Source of the DNA: Sedimentisphaerales bacterium
GTDB lineage: Bacteria > Planctomycetota > Phycisphaerae > Sedimentisphaerales > Anaerobacaceae
Direction of reading: 5' to 3'
Assembly (NCBI GenBank): GCA_016934255.1
Contig: JAFGTG010000478.1
Coordinates: 1-41,890, forward strand
Length of the DNA: 41,890 bases
The notes below the pieces were generated by a model that ran no database searches, was not told the origin of the DNA, and saw only the letters and a list, made by a program, of their open reading frames with translations. The position numbers were made by a program, and so were the translations under genes. Positions 25,131-33,675 of this stretch are shown here, piece by piece (the stretch's first letter is position 1; each line of letters begins with the position of its first letter).

Positions 25131-25603
25131 TTAGGATTTAGAAATTAGAACTTCGGATTTTCGGCCGGAGGCCGGCATTGGGTTCGTTTTGTAAAAGGTA
25201 CCACGAATCCGCATGAAAAAACGCGATTTTTTGGCGTTTTTGAAACGGAAACCCAGGATAAATGACGGTTTTTGTGAAAAAATGTGAATTTTTGTGCATT
25301 TTTAGTGTTTTTCGACACGACTCAACACGGTTTAGGATTTGTTTTCATTAACCGCGGATTCCGCGGATGACGCGGATAAATTTACAATAGTCAATCGTCA
25401 ATAATCAATAATCACTGATCAATAGAGGAGGTCTTCTGATGGCCCGATTCCCTTTCTTTTTTATTTGGTCTGATGTCTAAGGTCTGAAGTCTTGAGTCTA
25501 TTGTCTGACTTCTGTCTCCTGTCTCCTGTATTCTGCTATTCTATCTATATATTAGATATGTATTATACAAACACATTCGCTTGATGTCAAATGAATTTTT
25601 CTA
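25131..25603. repeat. Gene-free mosaic of short word arrays
   Basis: No coding region. Pieces in order: TTTAGGATTTAGAAATTAGAACTTCGGATTT-type words (25130-25165), a GGCCGGAGGCCGGC palindrome (about 25168-25181), T-rich spacers, CCGCGGATTCCGCGGATGACGCGGAT (25353-25378), the AATAGTCAATCGTCAATAATCA words (25386-25425) that also make up array A, and GTCTGATGTCTAAGGTCTGAAGTC followed by CTTCTGTCTCCTGTCTCCTGT (25478-25540), whose word returns at the tolC-like gene. A sizeable part of this DNA therefore shares words with the other arrays in the window. Confidence 0.65.
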
Positions 25604-25786
25604 TTTTTGACAGGATTACAAGATCAACACAGATTTTGTAGGGGCGACCCCGTGTGGTCGCCCTGTACAGCAATTCAACGCAGGGGCAATCCCATGTGGT
25701 GCCGTAAGGCATCCCCAAGGGATTGACCAGGGCAGGCACACGGGCCTGCCCTTACATCCTGTCAATCCTGTTTATCTTGTCAAAAA
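25604..25786. mobile_element. MITE-like non-coding element, about 183 bp
   Basis: The ends are inverted: TTTTTGACAGGATTACAAGAT on the left and ATCTTGTCAAAAA (preceded by ATCCTGTCAATCCTGTTT) on the right. Inside are two perfect 8-bp hairpins, GGGCGACC...GGTCGCCC and GGGCAGGC...GCCTGCCC, with an imperfect one between. No ORF and no clear target duplication. GGGGCGACC-type hairpins are familiar as dispersed repeats in several phyla. A partial relative (ATAAACAGGATCAACACA) lies near 28571. Confidence 0.6.
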
Positions 25787-25941
25787 CCCTACGACTTCGC
25801 CGAATTTATTTTGTTCCGGATACGATTATGAAGTACAATACATCATACAACTTTTATAACGAAGCGACAGGATACGGAAGGTAACAGGCAAAAACTCAGA
25901 GGGATTTTTTCCTTGCTACTTTTCCTATCAGGACAGTCACG

Positions 25942-27717
25942 ATGTTTGGAATGGCGAACATTACGACATACGGGATGAGTTATACGAAATTAATCCTGGC
26001 AACGATCATTACTACCATGAGTCCCGTTTCTCAGGTTCATGGCGAAGAAACGACCGTTCTAAATACAGAGACATCCATTCAATCCAAAGAACAAACAAAG
26101 GTCTCCGATCCTGTTTCTACCGACGATGAACTTTCGAAACGGATTAAACAGTTAATCAAAAGCCTGGAATATCCTGATAAAATCGCCGAAGATTTCGATC
26201 GAATGGTCATGGACTGGAAGGATGAGTTCGGTCGCCCTGTTCTGATTATTTGGAAGGATAGACTTATCAACGCCTACCAGGATTATCAAGAAGGCAAAAT
26301 ATCCAGGATCCAGGTTGCGAACATTGAGGAAAATGTTTTAGAGGAACTTGGCAAGAAAATTAAAAAAGAGTTTAGTTCTAAAAGGGTTTTCGAGCTTGGT
26401 GATGTGATTGAAAATCGACAGGCGAATTGTCTGGGGTATTCGCAATTGGTGTATATAATCGGAAATGCGATTGGGCTTTCGGTTAGATCTATAGATGTGT
26501 TGGATCAAGTCGTGTTTGTGGAAGGGGGAAGGGACGCGAAGGGAGGTCATGTAGCTTGTATCGTGGATTTATTTGATGGCCAAGTAGTAATCGCGGACAT
26601 GACATGGTTCTACGAGATAAGCTTGTTTTTTAAACTTAAGGATCAGTTTGTAAAGGTAGGTAATTATTGGGAACTCAAGAACAAAGATAATCCATTGCTC
26701 GTTCATACAAGAATCCGGCTCTTGGATAAAAGAGGACTTCTTGCTGGGATACATAACAGTCGAGGAGTAGTCTATAAATCCAGAGGTGAATATGATAGAG
26801 CCATACTGGAGTATAACAAAGCCATTGAGATCGATCCTGGATCAACTAAGGCCTATCACAATCGGGGCAACGCCTATCAAGAAAAAAGCGAATATGACCG
26901 AGCCATCCGGGATTATACAATGGCCATTGAGATCGACCCCAATTACGCTATAGCCTATACGGGTCGCGGCAACGTTTTCAATGCCAAAGGGGAGTACGTT
27001 CGCGCCATTGAAGATTACACAAAGGCTATCCAATTCGATCCAAAATTTGTTGAAGCCTATAACAATCGGGGAATTACCTATGCATACAATGGTGAGTATG
27101 ACCGGGCCATTCTGGATTTCACCAAAGTAATCGAGATCGATCCCAAATATACTGATGCCTATATCAACAGGGGATGTGTCTATGAAAACAAAGGCAAATA
27201 TGATCGGGCCATTCAGGACTATATAAAGGTCATTGAGATCGATCCAGAAGATGCTAGTGCCTACAATAATCGGGGCAATATCTATACAAACAAAGGCGAA
27301 TATGACCGGGCCATTCTTGATTATGACAAGGCCATCGAGATCGATCCAAAGTATGCTGTGGCCCATTACAATCGGGGGAATACCTATTATAAAAAAGATG
27401 AGTATGATCGGGCCATTCTGGATTATGACAAGGCCATTGAGATCGATCCATACTATGCTGTGGCATATAATAATCGGGGCACTGCCTATTATGAAAAAGG
27501 TGAGTATGACCGGGCTATTTTAGATTATGACAAGGTGATTGAGATTAATCCAGGATGCGCCGTTGCATATTTGGATCGGGGAGAGTTTTATGCCGAGTTA
27601 GGAAAATCTGAAGAAGCTAAAAAAGATTTGCTGAAAGCTCTCGAATTAGATCCGGAACTCAGAGACTCTGTAAAAAAGATATCCGAACAGTATGAATTCA
27701 ATCTCAAGCTCGATTGA
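25942..27717 (+). CDS. Exported transglutaminase-like / TPR protein, paralog 2
   Basis: A 591-aa paralog of the 14073 gene. An N-terminal signal segment covers about 12-33 (SYTKLILATIITTMSPVSQV). The transglutaminase-like domain carries Cys163 (QANCLGYSQLV), His203 (KGGHVACIVDLF) and Asp219 (VVIADMTWF), the same triad as paralog 1, with a 13-residue insertion before the His. Nine TPR units of exactly 34 residues follow (about 250-560). Several are nearly identical at DNA level (GGGCCATTCTGGATTATGAC, AAGGCCATTGAGATCGATCC), which points to recent unit duplication. The tail ends EFNLKLD, matching paralog 1 (DLNLKLN). AGGA stands 8 nt before the ATG. Function unknown; a scaffold or envelope hydrolase is possible. 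Confidence 0.82.
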   Translation: MFGMANITTYGMSYTKLILATIITTMSPVSQVHGEETTVLNTETSIQSKEQTKVSDPVSTDDELSKRIKQLIKSLEYPDKIAEDFDRMVMDWKDEFGRPVLIIWKDRLINAYQDYQEGKISRIQVANIEENVLEELGKKIKKEFSSKRVFELGDVIENRQANCLGYSQLVYIIGNAIGLSVRSIDVLDQVVFVEGGRDAKGGHVACIVDLFDGQVVIADMTWFYEISLFFKLKDQFVKVGNYWELKNKDNPLLVHTRIRLLDKRGLLAGIHNSRGVVYKSRGEYDRAILEYNKAIEIDPGSTKAYHNRGNAYQEKSEYDRAIRDYTMAIEIDPNYAIAYTGRGNVFNAKGEYVRAIEDYTKAIQFDPKFVEAYNNRGITYAYNGEYDRAILDFTKVIEIDPKYTDAYINRGCVYENKGKYDRAIQDYIKVIEIDPEDASAYNNRGNIYTNKGEYDRAILDYDKAIEIDPKYAVAHYNRGNTYYKKDEYDRAILDYDKAIEIDPYYAVAYNNRGTAYYEKGEYDRAILDYDKVIEINPGCAVAYLDRGEFYAELGKSEEAKKDLLKALELDPELRDSVKKISEQYEFNLKLD

Positions 27718-27753
27718 ACAACCCAACGATTCGGGTTCCTTTGTACGATTTTT

Positions 27754-27813
27754 CTAAAAGAAGTGATTGTGAGCTTTTTCCTCAGCGAGGGTGGTGGCGG
27801 GGCCGGAGCCGGG
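27754..27813 (-). pseudogene. C-terminal remnant of a glyoxalase II-like gene (copy 1)
   Basis: Read on the minus strand, this 20-codon piece gives PGSGPATTLAEEKAHNHFF then TAG. It matches the last residues of the intact hydrolase at 32804-33436 (PGHGPATTIAREKAHNPFFQ). Nothing upstream in this frame resembles the rest of the protein; the DUF2283 gene begins its 3' end 14 nt away. The His-to-Ser change removes a metal ligand. Confidence 0.7.
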
Positions 27814-27827
27814 TCGATCGGCATTCA

Positions 27828-28079
27828 TTAACCCGCTTTGCCTTTAACGAGGGGATATTGTACCTGCTCGCCTGTTGCCTCGTTAATGATAATCAGCCCA
27901 TCCACACTCTCACGCTGTAGTTGTTCGTTCGCATTGAGAAGCTCGATACCGTAAACCGTTCCGTCCGGCGCCATATCAACAACGAGTTCGTCACTCAGTT
28001 TAATGGATTCAACCGTTGCATCTTTTTCTTTAAAGCGAATATAACCTATATTATATCGTGGGTCGTAAGTAAGCTTCAT
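27828..28079 (-). CDS. DUF2283 domain protein (antitoxin-like partner)
   Basis: An 83-aa protein of family DUF2283. It has the typical start MKLTYDPRYNIGYIRF, then DELVVDMAPDGTVYGIELLNA and a charged C-terminus. A GAGGTAAGG ribosome site precedes the ATG. It lies 31 nt after a DUF4258 gene in the same direction, the usual DUF4258-DUF2283 pair, which is thought to be a toxin-antitoxin-like module. Role inferred from family neighbourhood only. Confidence 0.88.
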   Translation of the reverse strand: MKLTYDPRYNIGYIRFKEKDATVESIKLSDELVVDMAPDGTVYGIELLNANEQLQRESVDGLIIINEATGEQVQYPLVKGKAG

Positions 28080-28110
28080 AACCTTACCTCATCTCCATTT
28101 CCAATCTTTA

Positions 28111-28362
28111 TCAAAAATACCGGGTAATAACGGAAATGACGAGCCAATCATCATCTTCGTGAACAGAATAAACCTCTATCTGTTTTGTTCTATATTGTTT
28201 ACCGAGCCACTGTTGGTTAAAGGGAAAGTTTCTACGAAAACCAACTCTGCTATATTTCGCTTCAAATCGCTCTCCTGACTCCACAGTTATTATCACTTCC
28301 TGTTCAGTGGCTCCTCGTTGAGCCATACGTTCTCGTGCATGAGGATGAAATCGGACACTCAT
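28111..28362 (-). CDS. DUF4258 domain protein (toxin-like), second copy
   Basis: An 83-aa DUF4258 protein. The N-terminus FHPHARERMAQRGATEQEVIITVESG is characteristic (His-x-x-Arg-Met-x-x-Arg-Gly), followed by RRNFPFNQQWLGKQYRTKQIEVYSV and the terminal strand WLVISVITRYF. AGGAAG lies 8 nt before the ATG. It is the first gene of a two-gene unit with DUF2283. It differs strongly from the DUF4258 at 8689, so the two modules are separate acquisitions rather than a local duplication. Confidence 0.85.
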   Translation of the reverse strand: MSVRFHPHARERMAQRGATEQEVIITVESGERFEAKYSRVGFRRNFPFNQQWLGKQYRTKQIEVYSVHEDDDWLVISVITRYF

Positions 28363-28828
28363 AGTTACGACTTCCTGCCGTCTATACAGTTCTGGAAGCA
28401 GTTTCCATTACAACCACGACAGAGTATTATATCATGAAAGTATAGATTTTCAAAATATTACTTTGTTCAACAAGCTTCAACTGGAAAAAGGGGTTGTGGG
28501 CTTTTTCGTGGGCGAGGGTGGTGGCGAGACCGTTGCAGAACAGAGCGATTGAAACTCGAATTTTATGATATAAACAGGATCAACACAAACGGACGGTAGA
28601 GATAGAAATCTGCGATAACCTCCTTTGAACCCAGTTCATTCTGGGAAAAGAAACCGGTCCGAGAGGGATATTCCTTGCTTTTGTAGTGGATTTTATGGTA
28701 TCCTTATTCTAAGGATATAAACTTCAGGAGGAACTTCGACACCTTGATCGTCGCACGCGATGATTGTTTAAATAAAGAGGATTTTCGATCTTTCGATCAT
28801 TGTAAAAGCTATAAATGGAGGATCATGT
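28363..28828. other. Intergenic region with hydrolase remnant and repeat fragment
   Basis: Contains the promoter side of the DUF4258 unit, the second hydrolase remnant (28481-28531), a fragment like one end of the MITE-like element (AAACAGGATCAACACA near 28573), and the leader of the GLUG gene with GGAGG at 28818-28822. No complete gene was found. Confidence 0.5.
28481..28531 (-). pseudogene. C-terminal remnant of a glyoxalase II-like gene (copy 2)
   Basis: Seventeen codons on the minus strand read GLATTLAHEKAHNPFFQ, matching the end of the intact hydrolase (GPATTIAREKAHNPFFQ). Here no stop follows the Gln; the frame goes on as LKLVE. The start of the gene is missing. Differences from copy 1 and from the intact gene are partly at third codon positions. 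Confidence 0.65.
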
Positions 28829-31800
28829 ATGTCAACGTCGAATCATTCGCGAATTCTATGGACCGTACTGCTGCTGATTTCACTGTGGCTGTTAAGCAAT
28901 CCCGTACAGGCCAAATACAGCGGCGGCGCCGGTACGGCAGACAATCCGTACCAGATCGCCACCGCCCGCGACCTGATGCTGTTAGGGGAGAGTCCCGAGG
29001 ATTACGACAAACACTTTATCTTGACCGCAAATATAGACCTCGATCCCAACGTGCCCGGCTGTAAGGTTTTTCACCGTGCGGTGATTGCCCCGGATATCAA
29101 TGACGTGAATGATAATTTTCAAGGTACTCCCTTTTCCGGTGTTTTTGACGGTGACGGCTACACCATCAAAAATATTTCGATTGATAGTGATGAAGCCGGC
29201 AATGATTACCTTGGTTTGTTTGGAAGTCTTTCGGGTGATGAGGCGGAAATTATAAATCTTGGCCTGGACAATATCTCAATTAAAGGCGGCGATGATTCCG
29301 ATTTCCTCGGCGGCCTGTGCGGCGATAATACTTACGGCCGTATCAGCAATTGTCATTCGACGGGTTCGATTACTGGCGGGTCCGAGGCCGACTATCTCGG
29401 CGGCTTGTGCGGATTTAATGGTTACGACAGCAGTATCGAGAATTGTTCTTCGACAGGCACCGTAACCGGCGATGACTGTCTCGGCGGCTTGTGTGGACAT
29501 AACGGTTACAAAAGTAGCATCACCAATTGTTATTCGAGAGGCACCGTAAACGGCGATGATTATCTCGGCGGCTTATGCGGACAGAATGTTGATCATCTGT
29601 GTCATATAAGCAATTGTTATTCAACATGCAAAGTCATCGGGGATCACTTTCTCGGCGGCTTATGTGGATATCACTTTAATCATGATTGCACGGGTCGTAT
29701 CAGCTATTGCTATTCGACCGGCGAGGTCACCGGCAACCGCTATGTCGGTGGATTGTGCGGGTACGGTCCGTATAGAGAGATCGTCAACTGCTTTTGGGAT
29801 ATAGAGACTTCCGGTCAGGGGGATAGCGCCGGGGGAATCGGTCTGACCACAGGGGAAATGATGAATCCGTATTGGTACGGCCTCAACGGTTGGGCAAGCA
29901 ATCCGAACTGGGTCTTGGATGAAGGTAAGGATTATCCGCGCCTTGCATGGGAACTTACCGCCGGACAAACGATTCCCGAAACGCCGATTGACTGGATGGA
30001 AGGCAGCGGCACGGCGGTTGATCCCTATCAAATTACCAAATCAGATCAGATGATTATGATAAGTCAAGCTTCCGCCCTTTTGGATAAGCACTTTTCCCTA
30101 TTATCAGATATCGACCTGACGGGACTTGAAATAAAACCCGTTGATTATTATGGAGATTCCTTTACAGGCGTGTTTGACGGCCGCGGCCATACAATCAGAA
30201 ATCTGACCATTGATCTGCCGGACGAACGCTTTACAGGGTTATTCAGTTGTCTTGATGAAGGGGGGATGATTAAGAACCTCAGCGTTGAAAATATCACTAT
30301 AGAAGGATGGACTTACGTCGGCGGCTTGTGTGGGAAGAACGAGGAGGGGTGTATCAGCAACTGTTACTCGACAGGTAGGGTAAGCGGCGGTGGAAAACTT
30401 GGTGGTTTGTGCGGCGGTAACCATAGTACCATCATCAACTGTTATTCGAATGCAAATGTCTTAGACCGTGGGGTTCATGTCTATGATGAATATATCGGCG
30501 GCTTGTGTGGATATAACACAGGGAGTATCACCCACTGCTATTCAACAGGACGCGTAACCTGTGAAAAGGTTTGTCGCCGTCTCGGTGGTCTGTGCGGCGA
30601 TAATGGCGGTGATATGATAGGCTGTTTCTGGGATATGGAAAGCAGCGGACAGTTGGAAAGTAACGGAGGGACAGGTAAAACAACAGATGCGATGCAGACA
30701 GAGAGCACGTTTACAGAGACTCACTGGGATTTTGTCGGAGAAATTGAAAACGGTTTACACGAAATCTGGCAGATGCCGCAAAATGGTGGGTATCCGGCAT
30801 TAAGCTTTTTCAATGGTTATCTTCCGCCTGTTTTATCGGGAGAGGGCACGAACGAATCCCCCTATTTAATTTCTACGGCGGCAGAACTGGGGTCGATCAT
30901 TTATCAAAAACAAGGAGTTTGTTATCAACTAATCCAGGACCTTGATTTATCCGGCATCACATGGTCCATGTCTGTGATTCCTGAATTTTCAGGCGTGTTT
31001 GAGGGTCATGATTGTACGATATCCAATCTTGTCATAAAAGGCCACAATCAACTCGCCTTGTTCGGTACCGTTAATGGTAGAAGCCGAATAAGAAATTTAG
31101 ATGTCGTAGATGCGAACGTGGTTGGAATATGGAGCAACTGGGGGATAGGAAATACTATCGGTATCCTTGTGGGAGAAAATAAGGGCGTTGTATCCAATTG
31201 CCATATTACTGGTTCCGCCAGTGGAAATGAAGATATCGGTGGTTTATGTGGGTATAACAACGAGGGGACTATAGACAAATGTAACTTCGATGGCGTTGTT
31301 AGTGGTACGAACTATGTAGGCGGAATAGCCGGTTCATCAGATAATTTAGCGACCTTCTCGAATTGTCAATCGACGGGATTGATCGCAGGCGGCTCTTCCG
31401 CAGGCGGGATAGTGGGATTCAAAGGCGGCGGTATTCTAACACAATGTAGCTTCGAAGGCCGTGTCGCAGGAGATTGGTGTGTCGGCGGGATCGTCGGATG
31501 TAATAATCGGAACGATTGGGGCGCCGGCGTAACGGCCGATTGCTTCGCGGCCGGGAATGTCACGGGAGATTATTGCGTCGGAGGCATCGCAGGAGAAAAT
31601 TGGTTCAGTCCCATCGGGAGTTGCGGCGCCAGGGTGGAGATTGCAGGTTATGAAGAGGTTGGTGGATTAGTCGGATTAAATTGTGGAGAGATTGGAAACT
31701 GCTATGCCACCGGTTCCGTGACGGGTACTCACGCGATCGGCGGATTAGTGGGTTCAAACCTATACCAATGGGAGGATGAAGCCTTTCGTGGAGAAATAGT

Positions 31801-32773
31801 CCATTGTTATTCAGCAGGTCTTGTTGCAGGCGTTTCCAGTGTCGGTGGATTGGTCGGTGTCGGATCGCCTCATACGGTCCAATCATCGTTCTGGGATATC
31901 GAAACCAGCGGACAAATAAACAGCGAAGGGGGAGAAGGCAGGACGACGGCTGAAATGCAGAATGCCCATACCTTCATAGACGCCAGATGGGATTTCGATC
32001 GGCCTATCTGGACGATCGAGGGACAAGACTATCCCCAACTGGTATGGGACCGGCCGACTCATGTCTTCCGTATTGAAATCGCCTCGGGTTATGACTATGA
32101 AGACCCTGAAGACCCTGACGATACGGAATACGAGTTCTGGCTAAATGTGCTGACTGACGAGACCGTGGAAAAAATTGAATTCGTGACGCCCGCCAGAGAA
32201 TTATTCGAGATATCGGAGATTCCTGAAGAGCAGGAGATCATAGAAGAAGGCTGGATCGAAAAAGGACGAGAATATGGGGTTGAGCGTTGCGCATACGAAT
32301 GGTATTACGGTACCGAGTTCGACGATCCGGGCAGTTTGCATCCCTATGGAGATGGAGATTACACTATTATCGTCTATTACGGCGACGGGCGCCAGGAGCA
32401 AACAACGGCGAGGTTTGGGATCCCCGGCACCGGCGACGCCATAACCCAGGTCGTCCAGAAGCCTACCTTTACCAGTTTCGCACACCAGAACCGTTTGGCT
32501 TCTCCCGTGACGATAACGTGGGAGCCTCCGATCGATCCAGACGTGAATCTAATCCGGTTCGATTTAGAGAATCAGGATACGGACGAGGAATGGGTATATG
32601 AGCTTGGCGCGAGTGCATCCGGCCTGGACGATCCGCTCGTACTCAGTGAGGGTTTGTGGGAAGCGAATCTTGCCTTTGGCATTATGTACGAAACGGACAA
32701 TATCGACGGCATCAACGTCTGGTGCGTAAAATATAGCGCGAGCGATTACATCTTCACTATAAAGAATCCATAA
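28829..32773 (+). CDS. Giant secreted GLUG-repeat surface protein
   Basis: A 1314-aa protein with a signal peptide (about 1-28, ILWTVLLLISLWLLSNPVQA). It is built of three large blocks. Each opens with a GxGTxxxPYQI-type strand (about residues 31, 391 and 671), continues with an IDLxG/LDL motif and an FSGVFDGxGxTI motif, and then runs into GLUG repeats of the form GGLCGxNxGxIxNCYSTGxVxG (about 5-6 per block). Each block closes with FWDxExSGQ followed by TxxM. About 220 C-terminal residues (from 1080) are a different beta-rich, acidic region rich in Glu/Asp. GLUG repeats fold as a beta-helix and occur in adhesins and bacterial IgA-peptidase-like proteins; no catalytic domain was seen, so adhesion or matrix structure is inferred. 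A GGAGG site lies 6 nt before the ATG. Confidence 0.88.
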   Translation: MSTSNHSRILWTVLLLISLWLLSNPVQAKYSGGAGTADNPYQIATARDLMLLGESPEDYDKHFILTANIDLDPNVPGCKVFHRAVIAPDINDVNDNFQGTPFSGVFDGDGYTIKNISIDSDEAGNDYLGLFGSLSGDEAEIINLGLDNISIKGGDDSDFLGGLCGDNTYGRISNCHSTGSITGGSEADYLGGLCGFNGYDSSIENCSSTGTVTGDDCLGGLCGHNGYKSSITNCYSRGTVNGDDYLGGLCGQNVDHLCHISNCYSTCKVIGDHFLGGLCGYHFNHDCTGRISYCYSTGEVTGNRYVGGLCGYGPYREIVNCFWDIETSGQGDSAGGIGLTTGEMMNPYWYGLNGWASNPNWVLDEGKDYPRLAWELTAGQTIPETPIDWMEGSGTAVDPYQITKSDQMIMISQASALLDKHFSLLSDIDLTGLEIKPVDYYGDSFTGVFDGRGHTIRNLTIDLPDERFTGLFSCLDEGGMIKNLSVENITIEGWTYVGGLCGKNEEGCISNCYSTGRVSGGGKLGGLCGGNHSTIINCYSNANVLDRGVHVYDEYIGGLCGYNTGSITHCYSTGRVTCEKVCRRLGGLCGDNGGDMIGCFWDMESSGQLESNGGTGKTTDAMQTESTFTETHWDFVGEIENGLHEIWQMPQNGGYPALSFFNGYLPPVLSGEGTNESPYLISTAAELGSIIYQKQGVCYQLIQDLDLSGITWSMSVIPEFSGVFEGHDCTISNLVIKGHNQLALFGTVNGRSRIRNLDVVDANVVGIWSNWGIGNTIGILVGENKGVVSNCHITGSASGNEDIGGLCGYNNEGTIDKCNFDGVVSGTNYVGGIAGSSDNLATFSNCQSTGLIAGGSSAGGIVGFKGGGILTQCSFEGRVAGDWCVGGIVGCNNRNDWGAGVTADCFAAGNVTGDYCVGGIAGENWFSPIGSCGARVEIAGYEEVGGLVGLNCGEIGNCYATGSVTGTHAIGGLVGSNLYQWEDEAFRGEIVHCYSAGLVAGVSSVGGLVGVGSPHTVQSSFWDIETSGQINSEGGEGRTTAEMQNAHTFIDARWDFDRPIWTIEGQDYPQLVWDRPTHVFRIEIASGYDYEDPEDPDDTEYEFWLNVLTDETVEKIEFVTPARELFEISEIPEEQEIIEEGWIEKGREYGVERCAYEWYYGTEFDDPGSLHPYGDGDYTIIVYYGDGRQEQTTARFGIPGTGDAITQVVQKPTFTSFAHQNRLASPVTITWEPPIDPDVNLIRFDLENQDTDEEWVYELGASASGLDDPLVLSEGLWEANLAFGIMYETDNIDGINVWCVKYSASDYIFTIKNP

Positions 32774-32803
32774 AATCCGAATCCTGTAAGCACAGCCAAT
32801 CCA

Positions 32804-33436
32804 CTATTGAAAGAAAGGATTGTGAGCTTTTTCCCGGGCGATGGTGGTGGCGGGTCCGTGCCCGGGGTAGGCTTTGGTTTCGCCGGGGAGGGTGAAGAGC
32901 TTTTTTTCGACGCTACTCAGTAGTTGCGGCATGCTGCCGCCGGGGAAGTCGGTCCGGCCGATGGACCCGGCAAAAAGCGTGTCGCCGACAAACGCGACGT
33001 TATCCTCTTGTGAATACAGGCAAATCCCTCCCGGCGTATGGCCGGGGGTGTGGCGGACTTTTAGCCTGATGCCCGCCTGCTCGACGACGTCCTGCTCGTG
33101 CAACGCCACGTCTTCAGGTTCCGTGGTAAACGCCATCCCGTGCATGGCGGACAGATTCGCGTACGGGTCCGTGAGCATCTTCGCATCAAGCGTGTGAATA
33201 TAAACCTTCGTATCGGGAAACTGCTCGCGCAGCGCGGCCAGACCGGCGATGTGGTCGATATGGCCGTGCGTGAGAACGACCGCAACGGGATTCCACTCGC
33301 GTTCCTTGAGAAAGTCAATGAGCGGGTCGGCGTCGAGGCCGGGATCTATGACGAGGCAGTCTTTGGCCGCATTATCGCCGCGGAGGACGAAACAATTCGT
33401 CTCATACGCTCCCAGGATCCACGTGTCTATCTTCAT
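32804..33436 (-). CDS. Glyoxalase II-like metallo-beta-lactamase fold hydrolase (YcbL-like)
   Basis: A 210-aa single-domain MBL hydrolase of the YcbL/GloB-like type. Metal ligands are THGHIDH (His57, His59, Asp61, His62), His in RHTPGHTPGG, Asp in VAFVGDTLFAG and His in YPGHGPATTI. IGRTDFPGGS is a typical YcbL motif. The short C-terminus lacks the glutathione-binding helical domain of true GloB, so the substrate could be a thioester or sulfur compound; glyoxalase II activity has been shown for some YcbL proteins. It is divergent from the ABC exporter gene. Two broken copies of its last 17-20 codons lie at 27754 and 28481. Confidence 0.9.
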   Translation of the reverse strand: MKIDTWILGAYETNCFVLRGDNAAKDCLVIDPGLDADPLIDFLKEREWNPVAVVLTHGHIDHIAGLAALREQFPDTKVYIHTLDAKMLTDPYANLSAMHGMAFTTEPEDVALHEQDVVEQAGIRLKVRHTPGHTPGGICLYSQEDNVAFVGDTLFAGSIGRTDFPGGSMPQLLSSVEKKLFTLPGETKAYPGHGPATTIAREKAHNPFFQ

Positions 33437-33501
33437 GATGTTTCTTCCTAAAAGCTCAGAAAAGTAACAAAAACGGGCTTAAAGGTCAAGAAGCTTTACA
33501 C

Positions 33502-33530
33502 TTGACCTCTGCGGGACGGTGTGGTATTTT
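33502..33530 (+). promoter_or_regulatory. Sigma70-type promoter of the ABC exporter gene
   Basis: TTGACC (33502-33507) and TATTTT (33525-33530) are spaced by 17 nt, about 145 nt upstream of the exporter start at 33676. Assigned by consensus only. Confidence 0.5.
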
Positions 33531-33675
33531 CCTGATGCTGACGGCTGTTTTGAGTGAAACCGAAAAGAAAGCTGTATGGTATATATCGTATTGCGCAAAA
33601 GACTCATACACTCCGCATGACGCAACCGATATAGGCCGGAACGACTGACACAATACGCAGGGCGCGTTACGATAT

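Noticed and set aside
27588-27824. 78-aa minus frame ending in the TPR gene
   Set aside because: It joins antisense TPR sequence with an out-of-frame reading of the hydrolase remnant; not a gene.
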